From positions 5,040,501 through 5,104,500 of the forward strand of contig JAQFVV010000030.1 of NCBI GenBank assembly GCA_028023455.1: DNA of 64,000 nt, given 5' to 3'. Positions within the stretch are counted from its first letter, which is position 1, and every line of letters begins with the position of its first letter. Made by a program: the position numbers and the translations under genes. Origin of the DNA: Epiperipatus broadwayi. Its lineage: Eukaryota > Onychophora > Udeonychophora > Euonychophora > Peripatidae. Shown here in pieces: positions 20,702 to 31,349 of this stretch. The notes beneath the pieces are model-generated. The model searched no databases and had not been told where the DNA came from. It saw nothing but the letters and a program-made list of their open reading frames with translations.

Positions 20702-22708
20702 ATGTTTATAAAGATACTATTAAGCACGATTATTAATTTTACGTGGGTGCCATATTGTTCATTTTTATCTATTAGCTCATGTTCACCACAGTGTACCTGT
20801 TCTTCTGATTTGAAATTTGTCACATGCCTAAATCAGAATTTTAGTAAAATTCCCAATATACATCCTTCTGTAGAAAAACTTGTGTTACGTAGAAATTCAA
20901 TTAAGATTCTTCCTGATAATGTATTTGAAAAATGTTCTAAATTAATTAGCATAGAAATAACGGAAAGTGGTTTACAAGATTTACAGAATCAGTCTTTGAG
21001 TGGCTTATATCAACTTGAAAAACTTAATTTTCAATCTAATAATATTTCTACTCTCAGTCCCGAAGTGTTTCAGGATTTGCACAATCTGAAAATTTTAATA
21101 CTGTCCACAAATAATTTATATAATATACCAGAAGCTATTACACGTTTAAATAATTTACACGACTTAAATCTTTCAGTAAATAAAATAAATGCAATTGAAT
21201 TTCCTTCTGGAATAGCTAAATTAATATATTTATCTTCATTAAAATTTAGTTATAATCCAATCATAACTTTGGATGGATTACAAGCAGTTTCTTCTACTGT
21301 TAAATCTTTATATTTATCAAATTGTCATATTAAAAGTGTACCACGAGGAATATTTCAAAATTTTCAAAAATTACAATCCTTAAAAGTATCTTCGAATCCA
21401 CTTACAAATATTTCAATCCATAATATTTTAAGTGATTTACACAATTCCACGACTCTTCAATCTCTTAACTTGAATAAAGTTGGACTACAGAAAGAACATC
21501 TAAATGTATTGCAAAATTTTACAAATACTTTAATTAATCTCCGTATCTGTTGTAATAATCTTGAAAAAATTAATACAAATGCATTTGAAAGCCTAACTAA
21601 TCTGCAAGTATTAGATATTAGTGATAATAATATTACTGACAACTATGTTTTAAATTACCTTGATCATTTGCAATTAAAAAACTTAGATATTTCTCATAAC
21701 AAGTTCACATATTTGCCCGATAGCTTACCAGAAACTTTAAAATATTTAGATATATCGTCTAATTTAATTAACAATGAATTCTACAATAACCTAAATCATT
21801 TAAAACTTTTACAACATTTGGATTTATCATTTAATAATATTAGTATAACTGATAGTAAGACATTTAATTCATTAATCAACTTAGAAACGCTTGATTTGTG
21901 TTGCAATAGGATTCAGAATATTCCAGAGGATGGATTCTTATTGTTTGCTAATATGAGTAAAATGAAATCACTTAACTTAAGTAATAACAATCTCTTTCAG
22001 TTACCATTGGACGTTTTTAATGGTTTAACCAACTTAAAAGAATTGTATTTAGGAAGAAATAATTTGAATCATGCCATAGTAAATGATGTAAGTGGAAAGT
22101 TGTTCCAAAATTTGACAAGTTTGTCTATTTTGGATATTGGTAATAATAAATTGGATCAAATTTTTTCAAAAACCTTTAACATGTTAATTAATCTTAAGAA
22201 ATTATTTCTTCAAGGAAATTTATTTAAAGAACTGCCTGAAGATAGTTTTAAAAATCACAAAATGTTGGAGTTGTTAGATTTATCTGACAACTGCCTTAAA
22301 ACAGTTAGTCCAATACTTCCTCTCAATAGCCATTTAAAATGGCTTAATTTGCAAAATAATTGTTTTTCTTGTAGTTGTGAATTGCTCTCTTTTCATGAGC
22401 TAATTGATAATGAAAATTTAATAGTAGTTAATCTATCATCTTACATATGTTTTTCACCTCATGAGTGGGGAAAAAGAGAAATAATTACATTTCTAAATAA
22501 ATATTCATCTTGCTCACATTCCAGTAATGTCACTATAATAATTGGATCATTTGTAGGTGTTATTTTTGTAATACTGCTCATAACTATTTTTATTAGGAAA
22601 CTGTGGTACAGCAGGAAAAATTATTCATCATTCTCTTCTCTAGAATCCGTGTTAACATTTAAATCATCATCACAGCAAATCCTTCCTGATTTGATAAAAT
22701 TTGATTAA
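20702..22708 (+). CDS. Leucine-rich-repeat single-pass membrane protein (TLR-like ectodomain, no TIR)
   Basis: Predicted 668-residue type I membrane protein. I start at the ATG at 20702 rather than 20624, because the upstream 26 codons run across a poly-T/AG acceptor and the ATG at 20702 opens a hydrophobic signal peptide (MFIKILLSTIINF...). Next comes an LRRNT cap with Cys at residues 27, 31, 33 and 42, then about twenty 22-26-residue repeats of the LxxLxLxxNxI/L type, an LRRCT cap (NCFSCSCELLSF ... YICFSPHEW ... SSC), and one membrane segment near residues 610-631. The cytoplasmic tail is only about 37 residues, Ser rich, with no TIR or kinase domain. The plan fits LRR adhesion or recognition receptors; ligand and partner are unknown. 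The coding part is a single exon. AATAAA signals follow at 22709 and 22758. It is the only intact host-like gene in the window. Confidence 0.88.
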   Translation: MFIKILLSTIINFTWVPYCSFLSISSCSPQCTCSSDLKFVTCLNQNFSKIPNIHPSVEKLVLRRNSIKILPDNVFEKCSKLISIEITESGLQDLQNQSLSGLYQLEKLNFQSNNISTLSPEVFQDLHNLKILILSTNNLYNIPEAITRLNNLHDLNLSVNKINAIEFPSGIAKLIYLSSLKFSYNPIITLDGLQAVSSTVKSLYLSNCHIKSVPRGIFQNFQKLQSLKVSSNPLTNISIHNILSDLHNSTTLQSLNLNKVGLQKEHLNVLQNFTNTLINLRICCNNLEKINTNAFESLTNLQVLDISDNNITDNYVLNYLDHLQLKNLDISHNKFTYLPDSLPETLKYLDISSNLINNEFYNNLNHLKLLQHLDLSFNNISITDSKTFNSLINLETLDLCCNRIQNIPEDGFLLFANMSKMKSLNLSNNNLFQLPLDVFNGLTNLKELYLGRNNLNHAIVNDVSGKLFQNLTSLSILDIGNNKLDQIFSKTFNMLINLKKLFLQGNLFKELPEDSFKNHKMLELLDLSDNCLKTVSPILPLNSHLKWLNLQNNCFSCSCELLSFHELIDNENLIVVNLSSYICFSPHEWGKREIITFLNKYSSCSHSSNVTIIIGSFVGVIFVILLITIFIRKLWYSRKNYSSFSSLESVLTFKSSSQQILPDLIKFD

Positions 22709-22763
22709 AATAAAAGTTTTTGTTGTATTTTACTTGCATATTTTATTATATTTATTTAATAAA
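22709..22763 (+). terminator. Polyadenylation signals after the LRR gene
   Basis: AATAAA overlaps the stop-codon region at 22709-22714, and a second AATAAA lies at 22758-22763, the more likely functional one given a minimal 3' UTR. Confidence 0.5.
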
Positions 22764-22948
22764 TATAAATATTTTGTCACATTATGGTTATAATAAACCA
22801 AGTGCCAATGATTAAATCATTTATTTTTTATGGTACAAAATCTATAAAGAGCATCATGGCTTTACAGTTAATATATCTATTTGCCATGACCATGAAGGAT
22901 TTAACTTTAGCCAGACTGAAATTTTTTCAGCTTACAGACTTGTTGTTT

Positions 22949-22949
<1 letters not shown>

Positions 22950-22980
<31 letters not shown>

Positions 22981-22981
22981 C
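22950..22981. repeat. (AT)n(AG)n microsatellite
   Basis: TATATATA run passing directly into AGAGAGAGAGA. Confidence 0.9.
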
Positions 22982-23055
22982 TGTGGACAATCTTGTTTGT
23001 CATTAAATAGTAGGCAGTAAAAATGTATTTCACTATTATTTAGTTAGAGGGGAAA

Positions 23056-23546
23056 AGTCTTAGATTAATCCAAGTTATAAAAAAAATGCAATTCCATTAT
23101 GATGTTGGTCTTGTCCTGGATTAATCCAAGTTATAAAAGTGCAATTGCATTATGATATTGGTCTAGTCCTGGATTAATACAAGTTATAAAAAAATGCAAT
23201 TGTATTATGATGTTGGTCTAGTCCTGGGTTAATCCAAGTTATAAAAAGTGTAATTGCATTATGATGTTGGTTTAGTCCTGGATTAATCCAAGTTATAAAA
23301 AATGCAATTGCATTATGATGTTGGTCTAGTCCTGGATTAATCCAAGTTATAAAAAGTGCAATTGCATTATGATGTTGGTCTAGTCCTGGATTAATTCAAG
23401 TTATAAAAAGTGCAATTGCATTATGATGTTGGTTTAGTCCTGGATTAATCCAAGTTATAAAAAAATGCAATTGCATTATGATGTTGGTCTAGTCTTAGAT
23501 TAATCCAAGTTATAAAAAATGCAATTGCATTATGATGTTGGTCTTG
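23056..23546. repeat. Minisatellite, nine units of 53-56 bp
   Basis: The unit begins GTCCTGGATTAATCCAAGTT, continues with an A-run of variable length and TGCAATTGCATTATGATGTT, and ends GGTCTA. Nine consecutive copies can be counted; they differ by a few substitutions and by the length of the A-run. Each unit holds the palindromes GGATTAATCC and GCAATTGC. No coding potential. Confidence 0.95.
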
Positions 23547-23559
23547 ACTGTTGGTGAAA

Positions 23560-24047
23560 GAGGTTTTTGATTATTGAGTTAATGATTATTTTAAATCTAA
23601 AGCTGTTTTTTTTCATCTTGAAATTAATTTGACATGCATATGAAATATGACTCTCATTCAATGTATGTAATTAAAAAAATGGAAAAGAGAAAATAATTAT
23701 ATATATTTAAATGATAGTGTATTGAATGAAAGCTATTTAATTTATAATTAGATAAAACACACAATATAATACAAAATAAAATATTATATAGCAGCAATTA
23801 AAATAATGATTACCATTTGAAATTGAGCTAATTGCAAATTATTTTATTTAAATAATATACCTTCAAAAAATTATAAATTCAATTTACAATATACTTAATA
23901 AATAACAGAAGTACAAATACCATTCTTTATAGTATGTATCTTAAATTTATATGAGAATGTTATCAGTGACTTCTTCCACATAAAAAATTATTCAGATGCT
24001 TGCATGATATACACAGTATGTTAATCTGATTAAACTACAAATTTATC
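23560..24047. other. No gene recognised
   Basis: AT-rich spacer without supported features. Confidence 0.4.
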
Positions 24048-24055
24048 ACCTAATC

Positions 24056-24517
24056 CAGGGGTGGGCAATTGTTTTGGCTTGGGGGCCGCATAGAGTGGCA
24101 GAGGGCCGCATTGGGGCCACATTGTGGAAGCGCAGGTTAGTGGAGGGCTGCACCTTTTTTCATGACACAATAAACACACTGCTTTATTCCCTGTATTACC
24201 AAAGAAATGTTGTCCATTCTTCATTAAACACATAACATTCATCACCAATTTTTCATTTTTTCAGAGGGTTCATGGTTTCACTAAAGTTGGAAATGTATAT
24301 GCTAATGCAAAGACAAAATTGAAATTAACCAAATCAACTGGAAAAGCACTGCACATTGTATCTACACTGTGCATGTGTATTGATGTGGCCATCCTGGTGG
24401 AAAGTATGAGATGAATTTTCGGTCATGCATGGAAAGGAAATCTCAGTTCAAGGCAGATTTTTCTGATTGTCTTGGTGGGCCGCATGTGGCCCTCGGGCCG
24501 CTATTTGCCCACCCCTG
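24056..24517. mobile_element. hAT-type MITE with 8-bp target duplication
   Basis: The ends are CAGGGGTGGGCAA and its inverse TTGCCCACCCCTG, the terminal inverted repeats of many hAT elements. It is flanked on both sides by the identical 8-mer ACCTAATC (24048-24055 and 24518-24525), the hAT target-site length. The 462-bp body has no transposase. Subterminal regions are rich in GGGCCGC-type sequence, in strong contrast to the host DNA. The perfect duplication suggests a recent insertion. Confidence 0.95.
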
Positions 24518-25224
24518 ACCTAATCCAATAATACATCACTTCTAAATAATCATACGGCAATGACAACTCTGTAGAAATATCTCAATGCTATGCATTTTCT
24601 TATTAAAATTAAAAGGTATTCCTTCTCATTATTTCAAATCACATTGTGCCTAAACCATTAATGCAATATCAATTGTGGATGTAATTCTAAAACCGATTAA
24701 AATTTTTTTACATATTATAAACATTGGCAACACTGAAATATTTATTTAAACTTTACACTGAGCACATTAGAGCAAAATTCAGTTTTTATTAGTATTCTTA
24801 AGCAGGCATTACTGTGTATATGTATATAATTTGTACCGATCCTTCCATTTGGATACAAAGATCATCAAAGTTAAGGGCAAATTATAAGAATCCTATGGTT
24901 ATAAAAGTTAATGCTTAATAATAAAAGATAACTTTGGAAATTTCACATTTAAATCTAAATAACAAAGATGAAACAAGATAGGAGGAAAAACATAATTTAA
25001 TGTAAATTATATTAATAGCCAGACCTACCTATATTCATAAAAATCCTTGTAGACTATAGCCACTTTTCCAGACCATTAAATCACACCTAATTAACTGTAG
25101 GGAAATTAGATCTTCTATGGATTAAGAATTTATATTAGGTTTAAACCCAGGGTACCACTCAATAGTGGGAAATCCACAGGATGAAATTCTACAACAGTAT
25201 TATTAAACTATACCATGACTAATT

Positions 25225-25303
25225 TATAATAACGTGAAAGGTTTTACGTTAGCATGTTTAAGGCGCAGGTTTTGAAGATTTAAGCTTTTCACGTTATTAT
25301 AAT
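25225..25303. mobile_element. Small MITE with TTATAATAACGTGAAA ends
   Basis: Inverted ends TTATAATAACGTGAAA and TTTTCACGTTATTATAA enclose about 45 bp. The whole segment is absent from the partner repeat at 31580-31620. Confidence 0.6.
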
Positions 25304-25619
25304 ATTATTTGCTTGCGCTTAATAAATTTGATATATTTACATGACTAATTTAGTAAAATATGAATTCTTCTCACAAGATGTTACAAAATTAATTTATTAT
25401 ATTTAAATGGAAAGAATTTATGAGAAGAGAGATAGGAGGCTAGATTAATAAATAAAAAATAGATTTATTATACAATAATATTCACTCATTAAATTGCCCT
25501 ACATTATTTCAATAGATTTAATGCTATACATTAAGATATATACAAAATATTAAGACATTATTACATTAAGCTATAAAATGTAAATAATATTTGAAATACG
25601 GGCACTCTTCATATACCTG

Positions 25620-25870
25620 GAGCTTAATTGTAAATATAGGGGATTTGAACTCAGACTTTCAAGCAGCTTTCAATTGTCTACAGTATTTCATAACACTGAT
25701 ACACATGACCACAGACATGTAATAAAGATGAATAATCACCAATATATGTATTTTATGCTGAATCAGCACTCATCAGTTGGTTCAGATTATATGGACAGGC
25801 TTCAATCTACTTCATCCTCCAACTCTTCAGCGGTCCACATCATTGAAAATCTGATGATGGAAAGCTCCTA
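25620..25870 (-). repeat. Family C copy (hammerhead plus tRNA-like unit)
   Basis: Minus strand order: CTGATGATGG end near 25855, hammerhead at 25738-25781, ACATGTCTGTGGTC, then a tRNA-like end with a B-box-like GAGTTCAAATCCCC near 25635. The insertion is missing from the partner LTR copy. Confidence 0.65.
25738..25781 (-). ncRNA. Family C hammerhead, single core loss
   Basis: Minus strand: stem I ACCAA (25777-25781) pairs perfectly with TTGGT (25738-25742), CTGATGA (25770-25776), stem II GTGCT-GATTC-AGCAT, then AAAA in place of GAAA, stem III ATA-CA-TAT, ATA triplet. G12 has become A, in the pattern of CpG decay (CACGAAA to CATAAAA). Confidence 0.6.
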
Positions 25871-26647
25871 TATTTAAAATGTAAATATATAAATATTAAC
25901 ATCCTTTAGGGTGATCACCCTTAAAACATAAAGTTTTATCAAAGTTTCCAGTTGCTAATTTCTTGGCATAAATCTCTGCATAACTTAGTATAATATTTAC
26001 GCATCTCTATGTAATTAAAAGGAAAATGGCAATGTCAAGATTAATTAGCCACTGTAATGTTTTGTTTTATCGTATAAAACTAAAATACTAATCATCTGTA
26101 AAATAACATTCACCTGCGTGTGAATCATTTATATACCTGAGTTTTAATGTAGCTACTCAGCTCCTCTGTATCACGAATGTATATTTATTTCCCTTAAAGC
26201 TCAATTATTAACCTGTTAATCCTATATACCTTCCCCTGCGTGTGATAGATTATGTACATTTTGTTTTATTGATTATGAATTTATATATTAAATTTTCTAA
26301 AATATATCACCTTTCAGTCTCAATCTTTGCTCATAGTCTTTATGAATCACTAGTTAAGTCATTTAGTATTAGTTCGAGGAGGGGTATAAGTCTCATATTC
26401 TACTGATTTGCTACTAACGGAACGTGGTCAAGAAAGTATCCAGTGTAGCCTCAGGCAAGTCATTCACTAGTGGGGGATTTGGAAGCAGGGGTGAGAGAGT
26501 TGAGTTATGATCAGATGCAGGGTGTCACCATCCCGACTTGGTCAGCCTGTTTATCTTTCAACTGGACTCTCGGTCTGTTGAGCAAATGTACAACCCTGAC
26601 TGTTACAATATACAAAATATTATTTACATTAAGTTATAAAATGTAAA

Positions 26648-26812
26648 TAATATTTACTGAGGCTATAACCTCGATAATATGCGTATAAAAATGCGATAGT
26701 AGGGACCTCTACAGGTGTTTTAACCTAAGCTTGTGGTTAAAACACCTGTAGAGGTCCCTACTATCGCATTTTTATACACATATTATCGAGGTTATAGCCT
26801 CAGTAAATATTA
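26648..26812. repeat. Near-perfect palindrome, 78-bp arms
   Basis: The left arm 26648-26725 and right arm 26735-26812 are complementary, with one mismatch seen (GCG against GTG), around a 9-bp loop. Unlike the other hairpins it has no hammerhead box that I can find. It sits in the expanded LTR copy and is missing from the partner, so it is an insertion or a recent inversion. Confidence 0.9.
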
Positions 26813-27779
26813 CTTAATGTAAATACATAAATATTACCATCCTTCAGGTGATCACATTTAAAACAAAGTTTCCGGTTTAAAATATATTTTTTTTGTTAAG
26901 CTTAACATTTTTCTTCATTTGTATGTTTTTACATTATGGAGTCTATTCCAGTATTTAAGATGCTATAAATCCATTCTTGAAAATTTAGAAACATGAAGTT
27001 TTCAATTTCTTTAGCTCCTTTATATTTTAAATTATTTAGGTTATATGTTTTCACCTCTCTAAAGACACAAATATTTAATGAGAGAGGACTTTTATTTAAC
27101 GATTATTTGCAAGCATAATTTTTACTATAGGTTAAACACAATTCAAAAATGGCAATTCAAGTTTGATGCATATCAGGTTTTAAATAAATAATTAATCCAG
27201 ATTACATTGTATCCAGGGAAATGGTACACACACAGAGGACTCAGCCACCCACACATCATCATCATCATTTTATATTTATTTTTGTTCATAACTTGGCTAC
27301 TAAATAAAAATAAACTTATTACAAGCAGGTAATGATGATTGTTAAAATAAAAACTAGATTCAAGATGCTGGAAAGAGTGAGCTTTTAATAAAAAAATTAA
27401 ATTACATTTTTATTTGAAATGTCATAGTTTAAAAATAAATAAATCATATTTATCATCTTTCTAATTATTTTTTAAAAGTTAATTTTATTACTTAAAATTT
27501 TTTTACAATACTAAAATTTGGCATTTTAACAAAATAAAAGTTGAATTTTTTTTTTAATGAAAAAAATCAGATGTCAGTTATTCAATCTATGAATGTTAAA
27601 TTGAAAGACCATCAAATTTCAAATCACTGAACTAAATGAAATCTTTTTCTTTAAGCTTTCTTATCTACTCTTTTTATTATCATTATTATTAAAATTGTTA
27701 CCCAAAAGTAACCAGCATTTAGCCACTCTTATGGTCAATTATGTATTTTGCTTTGCAAGTAATACATTGCCTTCCTATT

Positions 27780-28712
27780 GGGTAAGAGATAAAATAAGTT
27801 CAATTCAGACATTTGACATTGGATGGTTTTATTTCTACATTAATATTTTTACATATTACCTTGATAATGATTTAGAGATTAAGCAGTTGAGACAGCAAAT
27901 GTGAAATCACATTCTTCATTACTAAATTAAACTGACTTAAATGTTAACTAAACCATATTTTAATTTCTCAGTGGTGTTGCAACTACATTGTGGATTGATA
28001 ATGATGATGATGGTTGCTAACCAGAAACTTTTGGTTTGGAAAACTTTACAAATATCAAGAAAACTCTACTGAATATCTTATTCTAACTTACAATTTCTAA
28101 TTATTTTATTGGGAATTCCTTTCGACCAGCTACTCTGTAGTGAGCCCAGGATGTGTCTCTACCGATGCTTCACTTTCAAGGTACATAAGGGTTTGAACAC
28201 AAGCAGACACCTGCAGTTCAGCCAAGTCTAGAGAAAAGGTTTAATCATACAAATCTTTTCAATCTACAATAAGCATACATACTGTAAACCTTACATCCTA
28301 TACATCTGCCTTATTAAACCACCTACTCATCATCACTAGTTAAGTTCTCTTTAACAGGTTTCTAAGAGCAGGCATTCTATGTGCCCTTTTCTATTCTTTC
28401 ATTAGCTAGTACAAAAGTATTGTTATATTGACAAGTAATAGTGAACAAGTCATTATAAATTTATTGAAAAATTTTTATAGACGTTTTTCAGGGTGACTTA
28501 CAGGATTGGCCTAATCATAACTTTAATAATCACCTAACTGAAAAGTTCTAACTAAAGATCTAGTGCTTATTTTTTCTTAGATCTCTTGCTTATATTAATC
28601 AATAACTTGCTTAGGTCATGTCCTACAAAACTGATATGACAACCATAGAACATCTGTCTGAAAGAGAAATCCATAGAATGTGCATTTTCAAAACATTATT
28701 ATCTCTTCATAC
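27780..28712. other. No gene recognised
   Basis: Internal part of the decayed LTR element region. A slightly GC-richer piece at about 28110-28330 has no recognised family. Confidence 0.35.
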
Positions 28713-28724
28713 AGAATAATAATA

Positions 28725-28934
28725 TTTCAAATCTCTATCCAGAACACTCGTCTCCAGACCATCTGTTTTCAAGCTTATGGCTCACGTCAGTGGAGAGCTA
28801 GAATATTTTCTCATACCACACTTATTAATTAAGAGCTTGTTTGAGCTATTGGTACGCTCTCTGTATTGCATTTTTGTAACTACAAGCTTATAAAAGTAAT
28901 GTCAAGTTTTATATGACTTGCTTTTTTAATTATT
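28725..28934 (-). mobile_element. Family B element with 12-bp target duplication
   Basis: A 210-bp insertion flanked by AGAATAATAATA at 28713-28724 and 28935-28946. On the minus strand it begins near AAAAAAGCAAGTCATATAA, contains AGAGAGCGTACCAATAGC, and ends just past the hammerhead (28751-28796). Confidence 0.7.
28751..28796 (-). ncRNA. Family B hammerhead-like ribozyme
   Basis: Minus strand: stem I TCTCCA (28791-28796), CTGACGT box, stem II GAGC/GCTT, GAAA, weakened stem III, GTC, stem I return TGGAGA (28751-28756). As in the other copy, position 9 is T rather than A. Confidence 0.55.
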
Positions 28935-29339
28935 AGAATAATAATAAAACAATAAATAAAGATATTCTGTAATTTTTTTTTCGGTGAATAAATTCATATA
29001 AGTCAATAACTTCATCTCTATGATAGCCATGATTCTTAATTTCATAAAGTGCATGATAAAATATTTAACTGAATTATTTTTCAATTAGTTTTTATGTCAA
29101 GAAATATCTTTTTGAATATGTGTTATAATCTTTTCCATAATCAATCTTTTTAATGTTTGGAATTTTAATATTCAATGATATGCTCTTTGATAGATGTCAT
29201 ATTCTTCTTCCATGTCTTAGACATATTTAAATATCCAACGTAAACACATCAAATATTATATGCATAAGATGCAATTAAAGTTTTAGATGTATATTAACTA
29301 TAAAGTTTTTTAACCGTCGAAACATGATCACCATTTCAT

Positions 29340-29770
29340 ATGCTTACACAGGCACAATGTGCCACCAAGTGTAAGCCTTTATAATCAGTGGATGTAAGGC
29401 TTGTATATAAAATCCCCATCTAGTGGCTACTCATCCAATATCCCCAGACTAGTTTCTAACTTGCGGCTTTCATCAGTGAGAAGCCTTGGATTTGAGAGCA
29501 CTGTATCTAGATCGAAGAATCTAATGTAACCTTCCAGCAGCCACATTTTACCTATTTGGTTAACTACAAACTAGGAGTCTAAGATGAAAACACCATAATG
29601 TTTTCAATCCAAGCTCATTTACTTGTATAGTCATATAGATTTGAACTCAGTTCAGCATCCATAGTTTTTGATTTCATTGGTTTTTCAAAATCCATAGTCA
29701 CTATTATCCTATGGGCAGGATAGGTATATAACCATCAAAATATCATGTGATCACCATGGAGAGTTTGCTA
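29340..29770 (-). repeat. Family A copy
   Basis: Minus-oriented unit with the segments seen at 19555-20000 (ATCCCCATCTAGTGGCTACT, AGAGCACTGTATCTAGATC, TCATATAGATTTGAACTCAG). The hammerhead at 29441-29482 keeps CTGATGA, GAAA, GTC and stem I, but stem II is disrupted. Confidence 0.75.
29441..29482 (-). ncRNA. Family A hammerhead, stem II disrupted
   Basis: CTGATGA, GAAACTAGTC and the TGGGGA return strand are intact on the minus strand. Stem II reads AAGCC-GCA-AGTTA and no longer pairs fully. Confidence 0.55.
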
Positions 29771-29979
29771 TTGTTATAAACATTTTTACATGAAAAAGAC
29801 GGTACTTCTTTTCATCCCAAAGTTATTATTTTGACATTATTATGGTTTTGATAATTATTATTAAGGAAGAATATGTCTTTTTTTTTTAAAAAAAAAAAAT
29901 GTTTCAGTAACATCCTGGGTATTTGAGGAGATAAAGCCATCCAAATTTATAGCAGTATTAAACTGGGAATAAACTTTCC

Positions 29980-31170
29980 CTCCGTGTATTTTTCAATTAC
30001 TCTCAGCATTTTCAAATGGAATAGCAAGAAAATTTCTCTATCTGTATTACCATCTATCACATGGTCATTCTTACTAATTTTTAATAGGAATGGATATTTA
30101 ATTCATTTTCTAGAGTCTTTATTCCCCTTTTTCTTTGCCATTACAGCTATGACCCTTTTAAAATTTACTTTTAACCTTTCTCTTATTCTACAGTTTCACT
30201 TGGATTTTTAATTTTCTCACTCCTATATTATCATAAATTTCACTCTCTAAATTTTCAATTTCTATGGAAATGATTTTATTTTCCAACCATACTTCATTTG
30301 TTTTGTTGATTATCTTTAGCCTTTACATCCTTATTTTGTTGCAATTGTTCAACATTTGGAAGCTTTGTATTGTTGCTCTTTTATATACTTTATTTCTACA
30401 TCATCAGAACATTCTATTTTTCAAACTTTTCAACAATAGTTATTTCTAAAGGAACCCATTCTAAGCCCTATGATTTTATTTTTTTACTTCTTTTATTACC
30501 TCATGTAATCACTATTTCGGCTTCCTGCTCAATTTTATTTCACTGAATTTCATTGCATGCTTTTTTGATTTTATTCTCAATCTGAGTTAAATCTCCCTCT
30601 AACTCCTTTATAGATTTTACTTCCACACATTATTGGAGTATTCTATTTCCTTTTCTTATCCTATTTCACTTTGATTTTCTGATTCTACTATTTCCTTTTG
30701 ATAATTATCAAGTATTATGTTTATTTCTTTATTTTAATTTTTCAACATTGTAACATCTTTTCTAATATTTTATGCATCATTATCATAATCTCACCATAAT
30801 TTAAGATTTCTATTTGATCTTTACTTTGTTCCTCACTGGAACCATTTTCTAACTTTTTCAGGAGACTGCATTTATCTCTCGATCTTATAAATATCTAATC
30901 ATAATTTTCTATAATATTTAACACTTAAAAATTATTTCTTTTTAATTTTCTTATTTGATTGGTGTGACCATTCATTCTTTCACTCTGTAGCCCTATTTAT
31001 TATCTGCCTGATTATTTTATTGCCTGCCATTTCATTAGTTGCTTCTATTTCTCTTAATATTAAAATTCAATTAATATAGAATTCAATTCAGATATTATTT
31101 TAATTATTAGCCTCCTCTCTGTTCCCACATTTCTCACCAAATTGTTGTATATTTAATTATTTTTATATAA
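29980..31170 (-). pseudogene. Degenerate gag-like region of LTR element
   Basis: On the minus strand this is a purine-rich stretch that, across frames and between stops, reads as Lys/Glu/Asn/Ile-rich helical protein (for example ENGSSEEQSKDQIE and a NYQKEIVESENQSE-like run), resembling the coiled-coil gag segments at 45.2 and 53.2 kb. No single frame stays open. It lies between the two candidate LTRs in the position expected for gag. The assignment rests mainly on context. Confidence 0.3.
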
Positions 31171-31349
31171 AATAGTCAGGGTCACTATCGAGCACTGATG
31201 TTAGATGCCAATATATAACTGACTTAGATCTAGGGAGTGGTAACCAGATATATTCAAGCCCTATATCTAAGGTGTCAACTGTACTGACTTCGTTATTTTT
31301 AGTATTAGATAGCCAGGATCATTCTCTAGTCCTATGTTGTATGCCAATT
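31150..31349 (-). other. Primer-binding-site-like sequences next to the LTR
   Basis: Minus strand: after the LTR end comes TTGGCATACAACATAGGAC, and about 130 bp further TTGGCATCTAACATCAGTGC. Both resemble a CpG-decayed TGGCGCCCAACGTGGGGC, the site complementary to a tRNA-Lys 3' end used by many retroelements. The duplication of the site suggests a nested or rearranged element. Confidence 0.45.

Larger units (their letters stand above)
24832..27776 (-). repeat. Probable 3' LTR of decayed LTR element (expanded by insertions)
   Basis: Similar to 31350-32834 in the same orientation, with moderate divergence. On the plus strand it starts TGTACCGATCC and ends ...AATACA. The inner flank, read on the minus strand, is AATAGGAAGGCAA just before TGTATT, a polypurine-like tract. 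The copy is longer than its partner because it carries a small MITE (25225-25303), a family C unit (25620-25870), unassigned DNA (about 25870-26600) and a large palindrome (26648-26812). Confidence 0.5.

Noticed and set aside
23056-23546. CRISPR-like array
   Set aside because: The whole unit repeats with no unique spacers; it is a minisatellite in a eukaryotic genome.
24030-24248. 72-codon minus-strand frame with Cys and Pro
   Set aside because: It covers the end of the hAT MITE and is a by-product of its GC-rich terminal sequence.
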